DNA of 64,000 nucleotides from Robertmurraya kyonggiensis (GTDB lineage Bacteria > Bacillota > Bacilli > Bacillales > Cytobacillaceae), in NCBI RefSeq assembly GCF_005116465.1, contig NZ_SWBM01000003.1:248001-312000 (forward strand). Reading direction: 5' to 3'. Both the position numbers and the translations under genes were made by a program. Of this stretch, positions 1-8,485 are shown piece by piece; position 1 is the first letter of the stretch, and each line of letters opens with the position of its first letter. The notes beneath the pieces are model-generated. The model did not search any database, was not told the DNA's origin, and was given only the letters and a program-made list of their open reading frames with translations.

Positions 1-96
1 ACCCCAGTGAATCGCTGTATTGCTAACACTTGCTGAAGCAGTGGTGGTAAAGAGCATAAAAACAAATAGGAAACAAATGCTTCGTTTGAGTTTCAT
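1..96 (-). CDS. pdaA: 5' end of PdaA-like polysaccharide deacetylase (partial)
   Basis: Reverse-strand start ATG at 96 follows a strong GGAGGAGAAGGA ribosome site and opens a 32-codon frame that runs off the left edge. It begins with a signal peptide (MKLKRS, hydrophobic core, ASA cleavage site) and ends in AIHWG. In B. subtilis, PdaA, the muramic-acid N-deacetylase needed for delta-lactam in the spore cortex, has a mature N-terminus with a similar INWG motif and is encoded just upstream of yfjT/yfkAB, the same neighbourhood as here. The catalytic NodB domain lies outside the window, so the assignment rests on the signal peptide, this short motif and synteny. Confidence 0.55.
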   Translation of the reverse strand, partial: MKLKRSICFLFVFMLFTTTASASVSNTAIHWG

Positions 97-165
97 TCCT
101 TCTCCTCCTACTAATACTTTTTCCTTATTTTTCGTTAATTGGAGGGAAAAGATGATTTACAATGA

Positions 166-387
166 TTACCTTTTCTCTGAAACAGCAAATCCAAAAGCGA
201 TAAATGGTAAAAGAATAAATAATATAAAAATTCCTTTTTGCGTCGCAAGAATAATGGCTGGCACAAGCAGTGTTAACCCGCTAAAAAAGTGCGCGAGCCA
301 AGACTTTTTCCAAAGGCCAAAAAGAAACAACAATCCACCCAAAATCAATAATCCCCATAGACCGATTCCCACTAATAAGAAATCCAT
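166..387 (-). CDS. Small three-helix membrane protein, unknown function
   Basis: 73-residue protein starting at ATG 387 behind GGAGGAATTCACA, a good ribosome site. It is almost entirely hydrophobic, with three predicted membrane helices at about residues 3-25, 33-49 and 52-69 and a short basic C-terminus (SEKR). It sits alone between the pdaA start and the CueP-like gene. I do not recognise the family; composition and size fit the small integral membrane proteins common in Bacillaceae. The strong ribosome site and coherent topology make it a real gene rather than a chance frame. Confidence 0.6.
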   Translation of the reverse strand: MDFLLVGIGLWGLLILGGLLFLFGLWKKSWLAHFFSGLTLLVPAIILATQKGIFILFILLPFIAFGFAVSEKR

Positions 388-466
388 TGTGAATTCCTCC
401 GAATCATTTTTCTTTAGTATATTCAGGTTTTGTACAAGTGGAGACTACTTCTGAAACTGAATTGGA

Positions 467-503
467 TCAAAAAACTGCATCTCAAATTGATTGAGATGCA
501 GTT
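467..503 (-). terminator. Rho-independent terminator of the CueP-like gene
   Basis: Perfect 13-bp inverted repeat (473-485 with 491-503, arms AACTGCATCTCAA) with a 5-nt loop. Read on the minus strand it is followed by a run of T (plus-strand A run 469-474). It lies 6 nt past the stop of the CueP-like frame, showing that transcription is expected to cover the whole frame including the part beyond the in-frame TGA. Confidence 0.85.
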
Positions 504-508
504 CATTT

Positions 509-1045
509 TTAGCTCAACTTCATTGTGGTGATACAAGTTCCATCTTCTTTAAAAGTTGATAGCTCTGATTCAACGGTTTTCCCGTCATAAGCAATCGTGA
601 TTTTATAAGTTTCATCACGAGGAAGCCATAAATCGAAAAATCCGTTTGCTTGAGAAATCAACTTTTCGTCTACTACAACATCGCCATCTTCATTTTCAAT
701 GTATACATCGAATTCTTTTTCTACCAATTCTCCTTGACAACCTGTCAAGCTATGATTCGTTCAAGGATGAGTTTCATTGATATAAGGAGCGATGGAAACA
801 AAAAATTCATCATCCGGCAAGTCGTACAATGTCTCCTTATTGTCTTCATCCGTTACATTCAATTGCTTGGAAGTAATAGAAGCTGTTTCGCCTTTGATGC
901 TACCCGTACTGTAATCATGAACTAATTCCTTGATGTTAACCGATTCATTTTTTCCGGAAGAGCTTTCTTCACTTTGCTTGTCTCCACTACAAGCTACTAA
1001 CATCATGCTAGAAAGCATAATAAGGAACACAATTTTCGCTTTCAT
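509..1045 (-). CDS. cueP: CueP-family copper-binding lipoprotein with one in-frame TGA (selenocysteine candidate or nonsense mutant)
   Basis: The frame encodes a CueP-like protein of 178 residues if the single TGA at 763-761 is read through. The start is ATG 1045 behind GAGAGGTGAC; the upstream GTG at 1054 lies inside that ribosome site. A lipoprotein signal ends in LVAC. The N-terminal half ends PYINETHP, then TGA, then TNHSLTGCQGEL and the rest of the family, including WLPRDE, YDGKT and the late cysteine in GTCITT. As I recall Salmonella CueP, cysteines 96, 104 and 172 are the conserved redox/copper residues; the TGA occupies the first position, 8 residues before the second cysteine. Everything downstream is intact and a terminator follows the distal stop. 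CueP binds and reduces copper outside the membrane. Alternatives: an ordinary TGC/TGT-to-TGA nonsense mutation giving a truncated 94-residue product, or a sequencing error. No Sec machinery is visible in this window. Confidence 0.75.
733..763 (-). promoter_or_regulatory. SECIS-like hairpin immediately downstream of the cueP TGA
   Basis: On the coding strand, 18 nt after the TGA (763-761) comes a 7-bp perfect stem, CTTGACA (749-743) pairing with TGTCAAG (739-733), closed by the tri-loop GGT (742-740). Bacterial SECIS elements are described as short hairpins inside the reading frame whose small apical loop begins with G about 16-37 nt after UGA. The E. coli fdhF element, from memory, also has an 18-nt spacing and a GGU-containing loop. 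The stem codes for the conserved residues SLTGCQ, so some of the pairing could be incidental. Function is inference. Confidence 0.4.
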
Positions 1046-1144
1046 GTAAGTCACCTCTCATTCGATTCCTCTTATGATCGAATTATACTATTTCTGGACA
1101 AATTAACGATCGATTTCCAGTACTAGACACAATATTTTCATTTT

Positions 1145-2383
1145 TTATGCCAAAAAATCTTTATTATCCAAGTCTTTAATTTCATGGTCGTTCAACTTCT
1201 CAAAAATCGGGTGCATCCAACAGATTACATTTGTTAAAACAATCAAGCTCCCTAGAATAGCAAATAATAGCGGAATGGAAAAGGCTTCAGCAAACATACC
1301 ACCTAATGCGGCCCCGAATGGAATTCCAGCCTGTGCAAGCAATATTCTTACCGAGAAAACTCTCCCACGTAAATGCTCAGGCACTCTACGCTGATATAGT
1401 GTTGTATTGTTGATATTAAACATAATTGCAAATAAGCCTTGTCCGAACGAAAACACGAGAGCGAGCCAATAATAAGGTGTCCAAGCTAGACCAATAAATA
1501 ATAATCCATCTATGAATAAGGAACCTAACATTACTCTTTTTCGATTCTTTGGCTCTTTTAAAATTCCTGTCAGCAAGGAACCACCTAACATCCCCAGGGA
1601 AAAAGCGGATGTAAACAATCCATATTGAAAAGCTGTTCCACCTAATTCATCCGTGATATAAGGAAGGAACATTGGTTGAGCTGCCCCAGAACTAAAATTA
1701 ATGAACATCATCATTATGCCAACCCAGAATAATACTGGATAGACACGAAAGAATTTAAGCCCCTCCTTAAATTGAAAAAACCAGCTTTCCTTTTGTTTCA
1801 CATGCTGTTTTTTCGAGCTTGGATTCATCATTAATAAAAGACCTGCAACACCTAGTGCGAGAATCAGGATATAGAGCACCCATTCTACACTAAATACTGA
1901 AATTAAAATCCCTCCTAGAGTTGGCCCCAAAAGAGTCATTAACTGTCCAGTACCTTCTAATATAGAATTCCCTTTTGTTAATTTATCTTTTGGTAAAATA
2001 TCAGCAATATAGGCCATGCTTGCAGGATAAAACAAAGGTTGAGCGAGTCCAATCGCAACAGATATTATGTATAAATGCCAGGATTCTAAAACCTCAAAAG
2101 GCAATAAAATGGCTGGAATAAGAAAGATTCCAGCACGGAACCATTCTGAAAAAATCATGACTTTTTTTCGATCCCATTGATCCAAATAAGGACCAGCAAA
2201 CATTTGAATAATGATATTCGGAAGCATGAAGCTAAGCCAGATACTTCCCATCGCCATCTTTGAGCCTGTCATTTCATATACGAGCCAAGATAATGAAAAA
2301 GTCGCAAACGTACTTCCCAATCCAGATGCCGCTTGCGCGAGCCAAAGAAACACAAATTTTCTATCACGGAATAATTCCTTCAT
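1145..2383 (-). CDS. MFS transporter (EntS/MefA-like drug or siderophore exporter)
   Basis: 412-residue major facilitator with about 12 membrane helices. Start chosen at ATG 2383 because AAGGGGGACGTG lies just before it; six upstream codons to 2401 would include that ribosome site. It carries the loop 2-3 signature GPYLDQWDRKK near residue 60 and a second-half GRVFSVRI loop. The MFS_3-type arrangement is typical of macrolide or siderophore exporters. It is probably a proton-driven efflux pump in the cytoplasmic membrane; the substrate cannot be read from sequence. Transcribed alone: the fumarase terminator precedes it and the CueP-like gene follows. Confidence 0.8.
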   Translation of the reverse strand: MKELFRDRKFVFLWLAQAASGLGSTFATFSLSWLVYEMTGSKMAMGSIWLSFMLPNIIIQMFAGPYLDQWDRKKVMIFSEWFRAGIFLIPAILLPFEVLESWHLYIISVAIGLAQPLFYPASMAYIADILPKDKLTKGNSILEGTGQLMTLLGPTLGGILISVFSVEWVLYILILALGVAGLLLMMNPSSKKQHVKQKESWFFQFKEGLKFFRVYPVLFWVGIMMMFINFSSGAAQPMFLPYITDELGGTAFQYGLFTSAFSLGMLGGSLLTGILKEPKNRKRVMLGSLFIDGLLFIGLAWTPYYWLALVFSFGQGLFAIMFNINNTTLYQRRVPEHLRGRVFSVRILLAQAGIPFGAALGGMFAEAFSIPLLFAILGSLIVLTNVICWMHPIFEKLNDHEIKDLDNKDFLA

Positions 2384-2397
2384 CACGTCCCCCTTAA

Positions 2398-2436
2398 ACA
2401 AAACAAACGCCTGAAAAAAGTATTTTCAAGCGTTTG
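2398..2436 (-). terminator. Terminator after fumarase
   Basis: Inverted repeat CAAACGC...GCGTTTG with additional TGAAAA/TTTTCA pairing, followed on the minus strand by a T-rich tract (TTTTGTTT). It lies between the fumarase stop (2490) and the MFS start (2383), separating the two transcription units. Confidence 0.75.
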
Positions 2437-2489
2437 TCATTTTGTATTTAATTAAGTTCGCTATCTGTTTACAGACTTCCTGCTGTTAA

Positions 2490-4034
2490 TTAAAATACTC
2501 GCTCCTTAAATTGAGCTAGTTTTTCTAATGATGATTTTTCTACATCCTGATGCAGGCTGTTTCCGTGTGCATCCATCGTTACAACCGCCGTAAAGCCTTC
2601 AACGTTTAGATGCCACATCGCTTCTGGAATTCCAAATTGCATTAAATCAACACCATCGACAGACTTAATACAATCTGCATAATACTGAGCAGCTCCACCA
2701 ATAGCATTTAAGTACACGCCACCATGTTCCTCTAATGCTGCTAAAGTTTTGGGACCCATGCCACCTTTTCCGATGACTGCACGGATTCCGAACTTCTTCA
2801 TAATATCCCCTTGATAAGGTTCCTCTCGGATACTTGTTGTTGGCCCAGCTGCTTTCACATGCCAGTTGCCTTCCTCATCTTTCAACATAACAGGTCCACA
2901 GTGGTAAATAATTTGACCATCTAAGTCGACTGGTGCGTCATGCTCAGATAAATATTTATGAATGGCGTCGCGACCTGTGTACATTCTGCCATCAATTCGG
3001 ACGACATCTCCTACTTTTAGTTCACGAATTTGTTCTTCCTTAATCGGTGCTTTTAACGTGATGACTTCTGGTTCCGCTTCAACAGCAGCTGCTGTTTCTT
3101 TTTCAGCCTCTGGGGCAAAGTCAATTTTGTCTCCCTCTTGGTATAACCATTCATTGATTTCACCAGTTGCAGCGTCAACGACGACCCCTAAGCGACGGAA
3201 CGCCCAACAGTTGTAAGCTACAGACACAAAGAAGCTTGCTGGAATACGATTCATCACGCCAATTTTACAACCTAAAAGAGTTGTTTCTCCCCCAAATCCC
3301 ATCGTTCCGATTCCTAGTTCATTGGCATTTTCCATAATATATTCTTCAAGCTTACGAAGATCTTCATGCGGATTCACGTCATCATTCGAACGGAAAAGTT
3401 GTTCCTTCGCTAAATCATAACCTGAAGAGCGGTCGCCGCCAATTCCCACCCCAATAAAGCCAGCACTACACCCTTGCCCTTGCGCTTGATATACAGAGTG
3501 CATAATACATTTACGAATACCGTCTAAGTCACGACCAGCACGGCCTAAGCCATCAAGCTCACAAGGCAAGCTATACTGGATGTTTTTATTTTCACAACCG
3601 CCACCTTTTAAAATCAGGCGCGCATCAATATAATCCTTTTCCCATTGCTCAAACTTTACGACGGGAAGACCAAGCCCTAAGTTGTCCCCGCTATTCTCCC
3701 CTGTTAATGAGTCAACTGAGTTCGGACGAAGCTTTCCGTCCTTTGTCGCTTCTGCAATCGCGTTTTGAATGGCCTTTTTGAGCTCAATTTGGTTAACCCC
3801 AACTGGTGTTTTAATTTTAAAGGTTGGCAGCCCTGTGTCCTGACAAATCGGCGATACATTGTCATCTGCCATTTTAATATTGTTTGTAATTGTTGCTAAG
3901 CTCATCGCTGCACGTGTTCCAGCGCTTTCTTTTTCCTTTGCAGCTTTTACTGCGCGGCGTACGTCTTTTGGTAAGTTTGTTGATGTTTCAACAATCAGCT
4001 TGTACATACTGTTCTGAAATTTTTGAATGTCCAT
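2490..4034 (-). CDS. fumA: Class I (iron-sulfur) fumarate hydratase
   Basis: 514-residue class I fumarase catalysing reversible hydration of fumarate to malate in the TCA cycle, using an oxygen-labile [4Fe-4S] cluster. The N-terminal alpha domain (about 1-285) includes ICQDTGLP (Cys64), KGGGCENK, Cys189 (QGQGCSAG) and Cys276 (AYNCWAFR); the spacing of 64/189/276 matches the three cluster ligands of the family. An acidic Ala/Glu linker near residues 310-325 joins the C-terminal beta domain containing the GPTTS and IGKGGMG motifs. Single polypeptide, as in E. coli FumA/FumB and Bacillus cereus-group class I enzymes; B. subtilis instead uses class II FumC. Start ATG 4034 follows AAAGGGGAAAC. Monocistronic, with its own terminator. 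Confidence 0.95.
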   Translation of the reverse strand: MDIQKFQNSMYKLIVETSTNLPKDVRRAVKAAKEKESAGTRAAMSLATITNNIKMADDNVSPICQDTGLPTFKIKTPVGVNQIELKKAIQNAIAEATKDGKLRPNSVDSLTGENSGDNLGLGLPVVKFEQWEKDYIDARLILKGGGCENKNIQYSLPCELDGLGRAGRDLDGIRKCIMHSVYQAQGQGCSAGFIGVGIGGDRSSGYDLAKEQLFRSNDDVNPHEDLRKLEEYIMENANELGIGTMGFGGETTLLGCKIGVMNRIPASFFVSVAYNCWAFRRLGVVVDAATGEINEWLYQEGDKIDFAPEAEKETAAAVEAEPEVITLKAPIKEEQIRELKVGDVVRIDGRMYTGRDAIHKYLSEHDAPVDLDGQIIYHCGPVMLKDEEGNWHVKAAGPTTSIREEPYQGDIMKKFGIRAVIGKGGMGPKTLAALEEHGGVYLNAIGGAAQYYADCIKSVDGVDLMQFGIPEAMWHLNVEGFTAVVTMDAHGNSLHQDVEKSSLEKLAQFKERVF

Positions 4035-4190
4035 GCAAGTTTCCCCTTTCCCTTTGTCCCCTTTTGCTCTGAAAAAAAGTAAACGCTTAACCCTTTGTTT
4101 GTGAAAATTACAATAATTCTTCGGTTTTTATTATACTCCTATCGGCATTTTAATGAAAGTGGCACAAACTCAATAATCGCCAGGGAGCTT

Positions 4191-4280
4191 TTTCCGGAAA
4201 TTTGAGAAGGAATTCTGGACAAATCGAAATAATTCCGGAACTTCGGTCGATAATTCCGGAACGTCTACCATTTTTTCCGG
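4191..4280. repeat. Short tandem palindromic repeats, about 21-bp period
   Basis: Five degenerate copies of the palindrome TTCCGGAA (one TTCTGGAC variant) at 4192, 4213, 4233, 4254 and 4275, spaced 20-21 bp, in the gene-free stretch between the fumarase start and the SE1561 gene. Copies are flanked by AAT/TTT. Two helical turns per unit would place every palindrome on the same DNA face. Function unknown. Confidence 0.75.
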
Positions 4281-4285
4281 AAATT

Positions 4286-4310
4286 GAAAAAGAGCCCTAA
4301 TTAGGCTCTT
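4286..4310 (-). terminator. Terminator of the SE1561-family gene
   Basis: AGAGCC (4291-4296) pairs with GGCTCT (4304-4309); minus-strand reading ends in TTTTT. It starts a few bases after the stop codon of the short gene at 4317. Confidence 0.8.
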
Positions 4311-4316
4311 CACAAA

Positions 4317-4505
4317 TTACTCTTCATCTCGGTTTTTAAATTCGCGGCATTTGGATTCTAAGTCATCAATGATCGAAATTAGACGATCAATATCCTCTAG
4401 TTCTGTGCTTTCAGGCTCAATCGCATCTAAAAGGTCTAGGAACATACCTAAACGTTGCTTTAAAAATACGACTTGGTCGCCTTTTTCTTTAATCGGATTA
4501 CCCAT
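4317..4505 (-). CDS. yfjT: SE1561 family protein (YfjT-like)
   Basis: 62-residue acidic, helical cytoplasmic protein. Start ATG 4505 follows GGAAGGAGCAAATAAC; a longer frame reaching 4556 has no ribosome site. The sequence MGNPIKEKGDQVVFLKQRLG followed by a heptad-like Leu/Ile/Asp-rich region matches the small conserved family annotated SE1561 in staphylococci and YfjT in B. subtilis, which is likewise next to yfkAB. No biochemical function is known. It is divergent from yfkAB with about 215 bp between the starts. Confidence 0.75.
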   Translation of the reverse strand: MGNPIKEKGDQVVFLKQRLGMFLDLLDAIEPESTELEDIDRLISIIDDLESKCREFKNRDEE

Positions 4506-4720
4506 TGTTATTTGCTCCTTCCAATAAAACACTTTCCAATAAACATCGTCTTCCATCGTACAATACCCTTTTCAGATAGGCAACCTGTATCGAAGGAAAA
4601 ATAAGAGAAATACATTGACATAACGAACATAGAAATTGATAATAAAGGTATTTTGTGTTAGCTATAGACTGTTTTCGCATAAAATTCGAAAAGAGCCTAT
4701 AATAAAAAGGAGTTTTCTTC

Positions 4721-5842
4721 ATGAACATAACAAAAAGACAAATAACTCCCAGCTTTGATCCTTGGGAAGCCTATTTGGATGTAGAGCAATATGGGAAGAT
4801 GACATTAACGAATGTCGAATTTACCACAACGACTTTGTGCAATATGCGCTGCGAACACTGTGCAGTAGGTTATACATTGCAACCAAAGGACCCGAATGCT
4901 CTTTCTTTCGACCTGCTCGTCAAACGATTAGACGAAATTCCAACTCTTCGTTCGTTAAGTATCACTGGTGGAGAGCCGATGTTATCGAAAAAGTCCGTTG
5001 AAAATTACGTGCTCCCTTTACTTCAGTATGCCCATTCCCGCGGAGTTCGTACGCAAATTAACTCGAATTTAACACTTGATCTGGAGCGTTATTTAAAAAT
5101 CGCTCCATTCTTGGATGTTTTACATATCTCACACAACTGGGGAACCCTCGAGGATTTCGTCGAAGGTGGATTCGCGATGATGGAGCGAAAGCCGACCGTG
5201 GAACAACGTGCTGTTCTTTTTCAACGAATGATTGAAAATAGCCGCGCTTTATCAGAAGCAGGCGTGATGGTTTCTGCAGAAACGATGCTAAGCAAACGGA
5301 CATTGCCTCATCTTGAACATATCCATCATCAAATCGTAGAGGAAATGAAGTGCGGAAGGCATGAAGTGCACCCAATGTACCCATCAGACTTCGCTTCAGC
5401 CCTTGAGGTATTAAGTCTTGATGAGATTCGAGATGCCATTCATCATCTCCTTGATATCCGAGATGAAAATACATGGATGCTATTTGGCACACTGCCATTT
5501 TACCCTTGTAACAGCAATGAAAAAGATTTGGAGCTTCAGCAACGTTTATACAATAGTAAGAAGGTGACAGTCCGCAACGATCCTGATGGACGCTCACGCT
5601 TAAATATCAATATTTTCACAGGCGATGTTATTGTGACTGATTTTGGCGATACACCTCCACTGGGCAATATTCAAACGGACACACTTCCAGCGGCTTACGA
5701 AAAATGGATGCAGTCCGACTTGGCAAAAAGCCTAAATTGCCATTGTCCAGCTGTACGCTGTCTTGGTCCGAACGTCTTGGTGAAAAATAGTTACTATCCG
5801 GAAATTGATTTCCAAAATCGTACAGCTAAAATAAGTCTATAA
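4721..5842 (+). CDS. yfkAB: Radical SAM protein YfkAB
   Basis: 373-residue radical SAM/CxCxxxxC-type protein. The N-terminal domain has the cluster motif C40-NMR-C44-EH-C47 and the SAM-binding GGEP segment (ITGGEPML). The C-terminal part is the YfkB domain with conserved cysteines (NCHCPAVRC) that may ligate an auxiliary cluster. In the B. subtilis 168 reference genome this gene was split into yfkA and yfkB; here one uninterrupted frame confirms a single product. Reaction unknown; family members cleave SAM to a 5'-deoxyadenosyl radical. Start ATG 4721 follows AAAAAGGAG. Single gene ended by a bidirectional terminator shared with yfkD. Confidence 0.88.
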   Translation: MNITKRQITPSFDPWEAYLDVEQYGKMTLTNVEFTTTTLCNMRCEHCAVGYTLQPKDPNALSFDLLVKRLDEIPTLRSLSITGGEPMLSKKSVENYVLPLLQYAHSRGVRTQINSNLTLDLERYLKIAPFLDVLHISHNWGTLEDFVEGGFAMMERKPTVEQRAVLFQRMIENSRALSEAGVMVSAETMLSKRTLPHLEHIHHQIVEEMKCGRHEVHPMYPSDFASALEVLSLDEIRDAIHHLLDIRDENTWMLFGTLPFYPCNSNEKDLELQQRLYNSKKVTVRNDPDGRSRLNINIFTGDVIVTDFGDTPPLGNIQTDTLPAAYEKWMQSDLAKSLNCHCPAVRCLGPNVLVKNSYYPEIDFQNRTAKISL

Positions 5843-5849
5843 TAGAGAA

Positions 5850-5886
5850 AACGTCGACCAGTGAGCTGGCCGACGTTCTTTTTTAT
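5850..5886. terminator. Bidirectional terminator between yfkAB and yfkD
   Basis: ACGTCG/CGACGT and CCAG/CTGG pairing (5850-5877) with T-run CTTTTTT on the plus strand and A-rich flank AGAAAA upstream, so it can stop the convergent transcripts from both sides. Confidence 0.85.
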
Positions 5887-6680
5887 ACAGGTTTATCCGA
5901 TGCAATAAATTGAAATGAAATGTAATCCTGAATAGGGATCCATGCCCCTATTCCTTGTGAGGTCACGTTTTTGACAACAATCATTTTCTTATTACCTTTG
6001 AGCATTAAGTAAACTTCTCCGTAAGTAACTTTCCCTTTTTCATTTACCGCAGGTACGTATCCATACAGGTAACCAAGTCTTTTGGGAGCGATGTTGTAGA
6101 CATGCCCCTTCTTCGTCCCTGCTCCAACTACGGTTTGGAATGAGAGAGGAAGATTTGTTTTTTCCGCTGCTCTCAGTAACATCATTTTTTTCACATCATC
6201 CGCTTGTGGCACTTTTGCTGTTAAGCCACCCTCTACAACCTTTTGGGCTTCTTGAACATAGTGAATTTGATAATTCGCCTTGCCTCCTCGATTATCATAA
6301 TAATTCGTATTCACTTTTTGATATTCCCAGTTAGGAGCCGTTTCGGTTGATTCATAGTTTAAAGGCCAATGACCTAAATAAATCACCGCACGGTAACCGA
6401 GCGCAAATGGCGTACTATTCACACTCGTTTCATTAAGCATCCGGATTAAATTTGGATTCTCAATTTTCACTTTCGTTGTTGCAATCAAATCAGACGTCAG
6501 CTCACTTGGCTGCAAAGTTGGCAAATTCTGCGTTGGATTTGGGTACGTATTTTCCTTCGTAATATTGAGGACCGAATCTGGGACCTTTATATCCTCAACC
6601 TTTTTGGCTGCTAGTGCATTCGGTATGGACAATTGCAAAATAAATAGTCCAACTACTAAAAAGGGTATCATTTTTTTCAT
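5883..6680 (-). CDS. yfkD: YfkD family exported protein
   Basis: 265 residues, very near the 264 of B. subtilis YfkD. It has an N-terminal signal peptide (MKKMIPFLVVGLFILQ, ending near NALAAK) and no further membrane segment, so it is probably secreted or held at the wall/spore envelope. Start ATG 6680 follows AAGGGAG; the upstream ATG at 6701 overlaps that site. No known catalytic motif; family members belong to the sporulation-associated YfkD group. The position between YfkAB and the OsmC gene matches the B. subtilis order. Confidence 0.85.
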   Translation of the reverse strand: MKKMIPFLVVGLFILQLSIPNALAAKKVEDIKVPDSVLNITKENTYPNPTQNLPTLQPSELTSDLIATTKVKIENPNLIRMLNETSVNSTPFALGYRAVIYLGHWPLNYESTETAPNWEYQKVNTNYYDNRGGKANYQIHYVQEAQKVVEGGLTAKVPQADDVKKMMLLRAAEKTNLPLSFQTVVGAGTKKGHVYNIAPKRLGYLYGYVPAVNEKGKVTYGEVYLMLKGNKKMIVVKNVTSQGIGAWIPIQDYISFQFIASDKPV

Positions 6681-6798
6681 AATGAGTAGAACTCCCTTCA
6701 CAATATGTAGGAGTCAATTCCATTCGTCACGTATCATCTAGAAATCAACTCGTATACATAGTTTTTTCAGAGTTCTACCATCTTATCCATAATTTAAT

Positions 6799-7182
6799 TT
6801 ATCGGATTAATTCAAAGCTCTCTTCTATCTCAATACTGTCCAAAACAGATTGAACCATCGAACAATTTTTCCTCGTTAACACCATGATTTTCTCCATTTG
6901 ATGCTCTTCGATCTGTGCACCAGTAATGGTAAAATGCAAATGCACTTTCTCCACTTTGTCTGCCTTGTCAGGATTTCTTTCCACATCCGCCTTAATATGA
7001 ATATCATCATAGCTAATTCGCTTTTTCTCTAAAATTTTTCTCATGACGCCACCACTACAAACTGCGATTGATGAGACAAGCAACTGAAATGGGCGGAACC
7101 CATAATTCTCATCGCCAGCGATGTTCAATCTACCGTTGGCTGTTTCTGTATAAAAACCTACTTCTTTCATTTTAAACTCCAT
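6799..7182 (-). CDS. OsmC/Ohr family protein
   Basis: 127-residue OsmC-fold protein with the two conserved cysteines, Cys42 (AVCSGG) and Cys107 (RKNCSMV), that form the peroxidatic thiol pair in Ohr/OsmC enzymes, which reduce organic hydroperoxides with dihydrolipoamide-type donors. The first-domain motif FRPFQLLVSSIAVC is typical of YhfA/OsmC-like members. Start ATG 7182 follows GAGAGGGTGAACA; the GTG at 7191 is within that site. It is divergent from the MFS gene at 7312 with about 130 bp of shared upstream DNA. A thiol-modifying role other than peroxide removal is possible. Confidence 0.85.
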   Translation of the reverse strand: MEFKMKEVGFYTETANGRLNIAGDENYGFRPFQLLVSSIAVCSGGVMRKILEKKRISYDDIHIKADVERNPDKADKVEKVHLHFTITGAQIEEHQMEKIMVLTRKNCSMVQSVLDSIEIEESFELIR

Positions 7183-7311
7183 ATTGTTCACCCTCTCTTC
7201 ATCCTAATAATAAAAAAAGTTCTGCAATTTTACAAAGATTCCTTCTTGCCAAAATTCCCTATTATCAGTTAACATCAGGAAGAATATTGGAAATCACGGG
7301 GTATACACAAA

Positions 7312-8478
7312 ATGAACATAAGGCTTTGGATTCTCGTAGGTATTGTTGCGATTTCTGGATTTTCTCAAGGAATGCTCATGCCGCTTATTGCAATTATTTT
7401 TGAACAGGATGGACTTTCATCTTCCATCAACGGATTGCATGCAACAGCCATTTATATCGGAATATTAGGCATTTCACCATTTATGGAAAAACCGTTACAG
7501 AAACTCGGCTTCAAACCAACGATCGTCATCGGCGGATTGATTGTTATTCTGTCTATGGCACTTTTTCCTGTATGGAAGTCTTTATGGTTTTGGTTTATCT
7601 TGCGACTTTTGATCGGAATCGGAGATAGCCTCCTCCACTTCGGAACACAAACTTGGATTACCTCCTTCTCCACTGCTGCCAACAGAGGACGGAACATAGC
7701 GCTTTATGGAGTATTTTTCAGTTTAGGATTTGCCGGTGGACCGATGATGACCCGACTACTCGAAATAAGTGAAAACTTACCGTTTATCTTATCCGCGGTG
7801 TTAAGCTTGCTCGCTTGGGTGACAATCTTTTTGCTAAAAAACGAATTTCCTGCTCAGGATTCAATCGAAGATACATCCTTTTTCAACACCTTTAAACGGT
7901 TTGGGAAAGTGTGGAAATATGCTTGGATTGCCTTCCTTCCGCCATTCTGCTATGGATTCTTGGAAGGGTCTTTAAACGGAAACTTTCCAGTCTATGCGTT
8001 AAGAATTGGTATTGATGTAGATTCCGTTTCGATCATATTGCCTGCTTTCGCCATTGGCACAATCGTTTTTCAAATGCCGCTTGGCTATTTAAGTGACCGT
8101 TACGGTAGAAAAAAGACATTAAGCTTTGTCATGAGCGCTGGTTTTCTAACCTTTATCGCGGCTGGAATATTTGAAGCATCAGAAGCCGCCCTGTTTACCT
8201 GCTTTTTTATTAGCGGGATGTTGGTTGGCTCCACATTCTCTCTTGGCATCACCTATATGGCAGACCTTCTACCAAGACAATTTCTCCCTGCTGGAAATAT
8301 TATGTGCAGTGTCTTTTATGGGATTGGCAGTATGGCAGGACCATTTCTCGGAGGTTTAATGATTGAGTATCTAAAAGGAGTAAGTCTTTTCTATATGATT
8401 GGACTTATGCTTATTAGCATTTTTATTGCATTATTCTTCTTTAAACCACGAAAAGAAATGGAAGGACTCACTCTATAA
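7312..8478 (+). CDS. yfkF: MFS transporter, YfkF-like
   Basis: 388-residue major facilitator, 12 predicted membrane helices, with the second-half loop GYLSDRYGRKKT and first-half LHFGTQTWI region. Position next to yfkD and upstream of yfkH-yfkK matches YfkF of B. subtilis, a predicted drug or metabolite exporter. The ribosome site before ATG 7312 is weak (GGGGTATACACAA). The substrate is unknown. A hairpin plus T-run at 8554-8590 probably ends the transcript, although a promoter-like sequence lies between the stop and that hairpin. Confidence 0.8.
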   Translation: MNIRLWILVGIVAISGFSQGMLMPLIAIIFEQDGLSSSINGLHATAIYIGILGISPFMEKPLQKLGFKPTIVIGGLIVILSMALFPVWKSLWFWFILRLLIGIGDSLLHFGTQTWITSFSTAANRGRNIALYGVFFSLGFAGGPMMTRLLEISENLPFILSAVLSLLAWVTIFLLKNEFPAQDSIEDTSFFNTFKRFGKVWKYAWIAFLPPFCYGFLEGSLNGNFPVYALRIGIDVDSVSIILPAFAIGTIVFQMPLGYLSDRYGRKKTLSFVMSAGFLTFIAAGIFEASEAALFTCFFISGMLVGSTFSLGITYMADLLPRQFLPAGNIMCSVFYGIGSMAGPFLGGLMIEYLKGVSLFYMIGLMLISIFIALFFFKPRKEMEGLTL

Positions 8479-8485
8479 AAAATAC

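Noticed and set aside
5058-5597. 179-codon reverse frame inside yfkAB
   Set aside because: Antisense shadow of a well-conserved radical SAM gene; no motif of its own.
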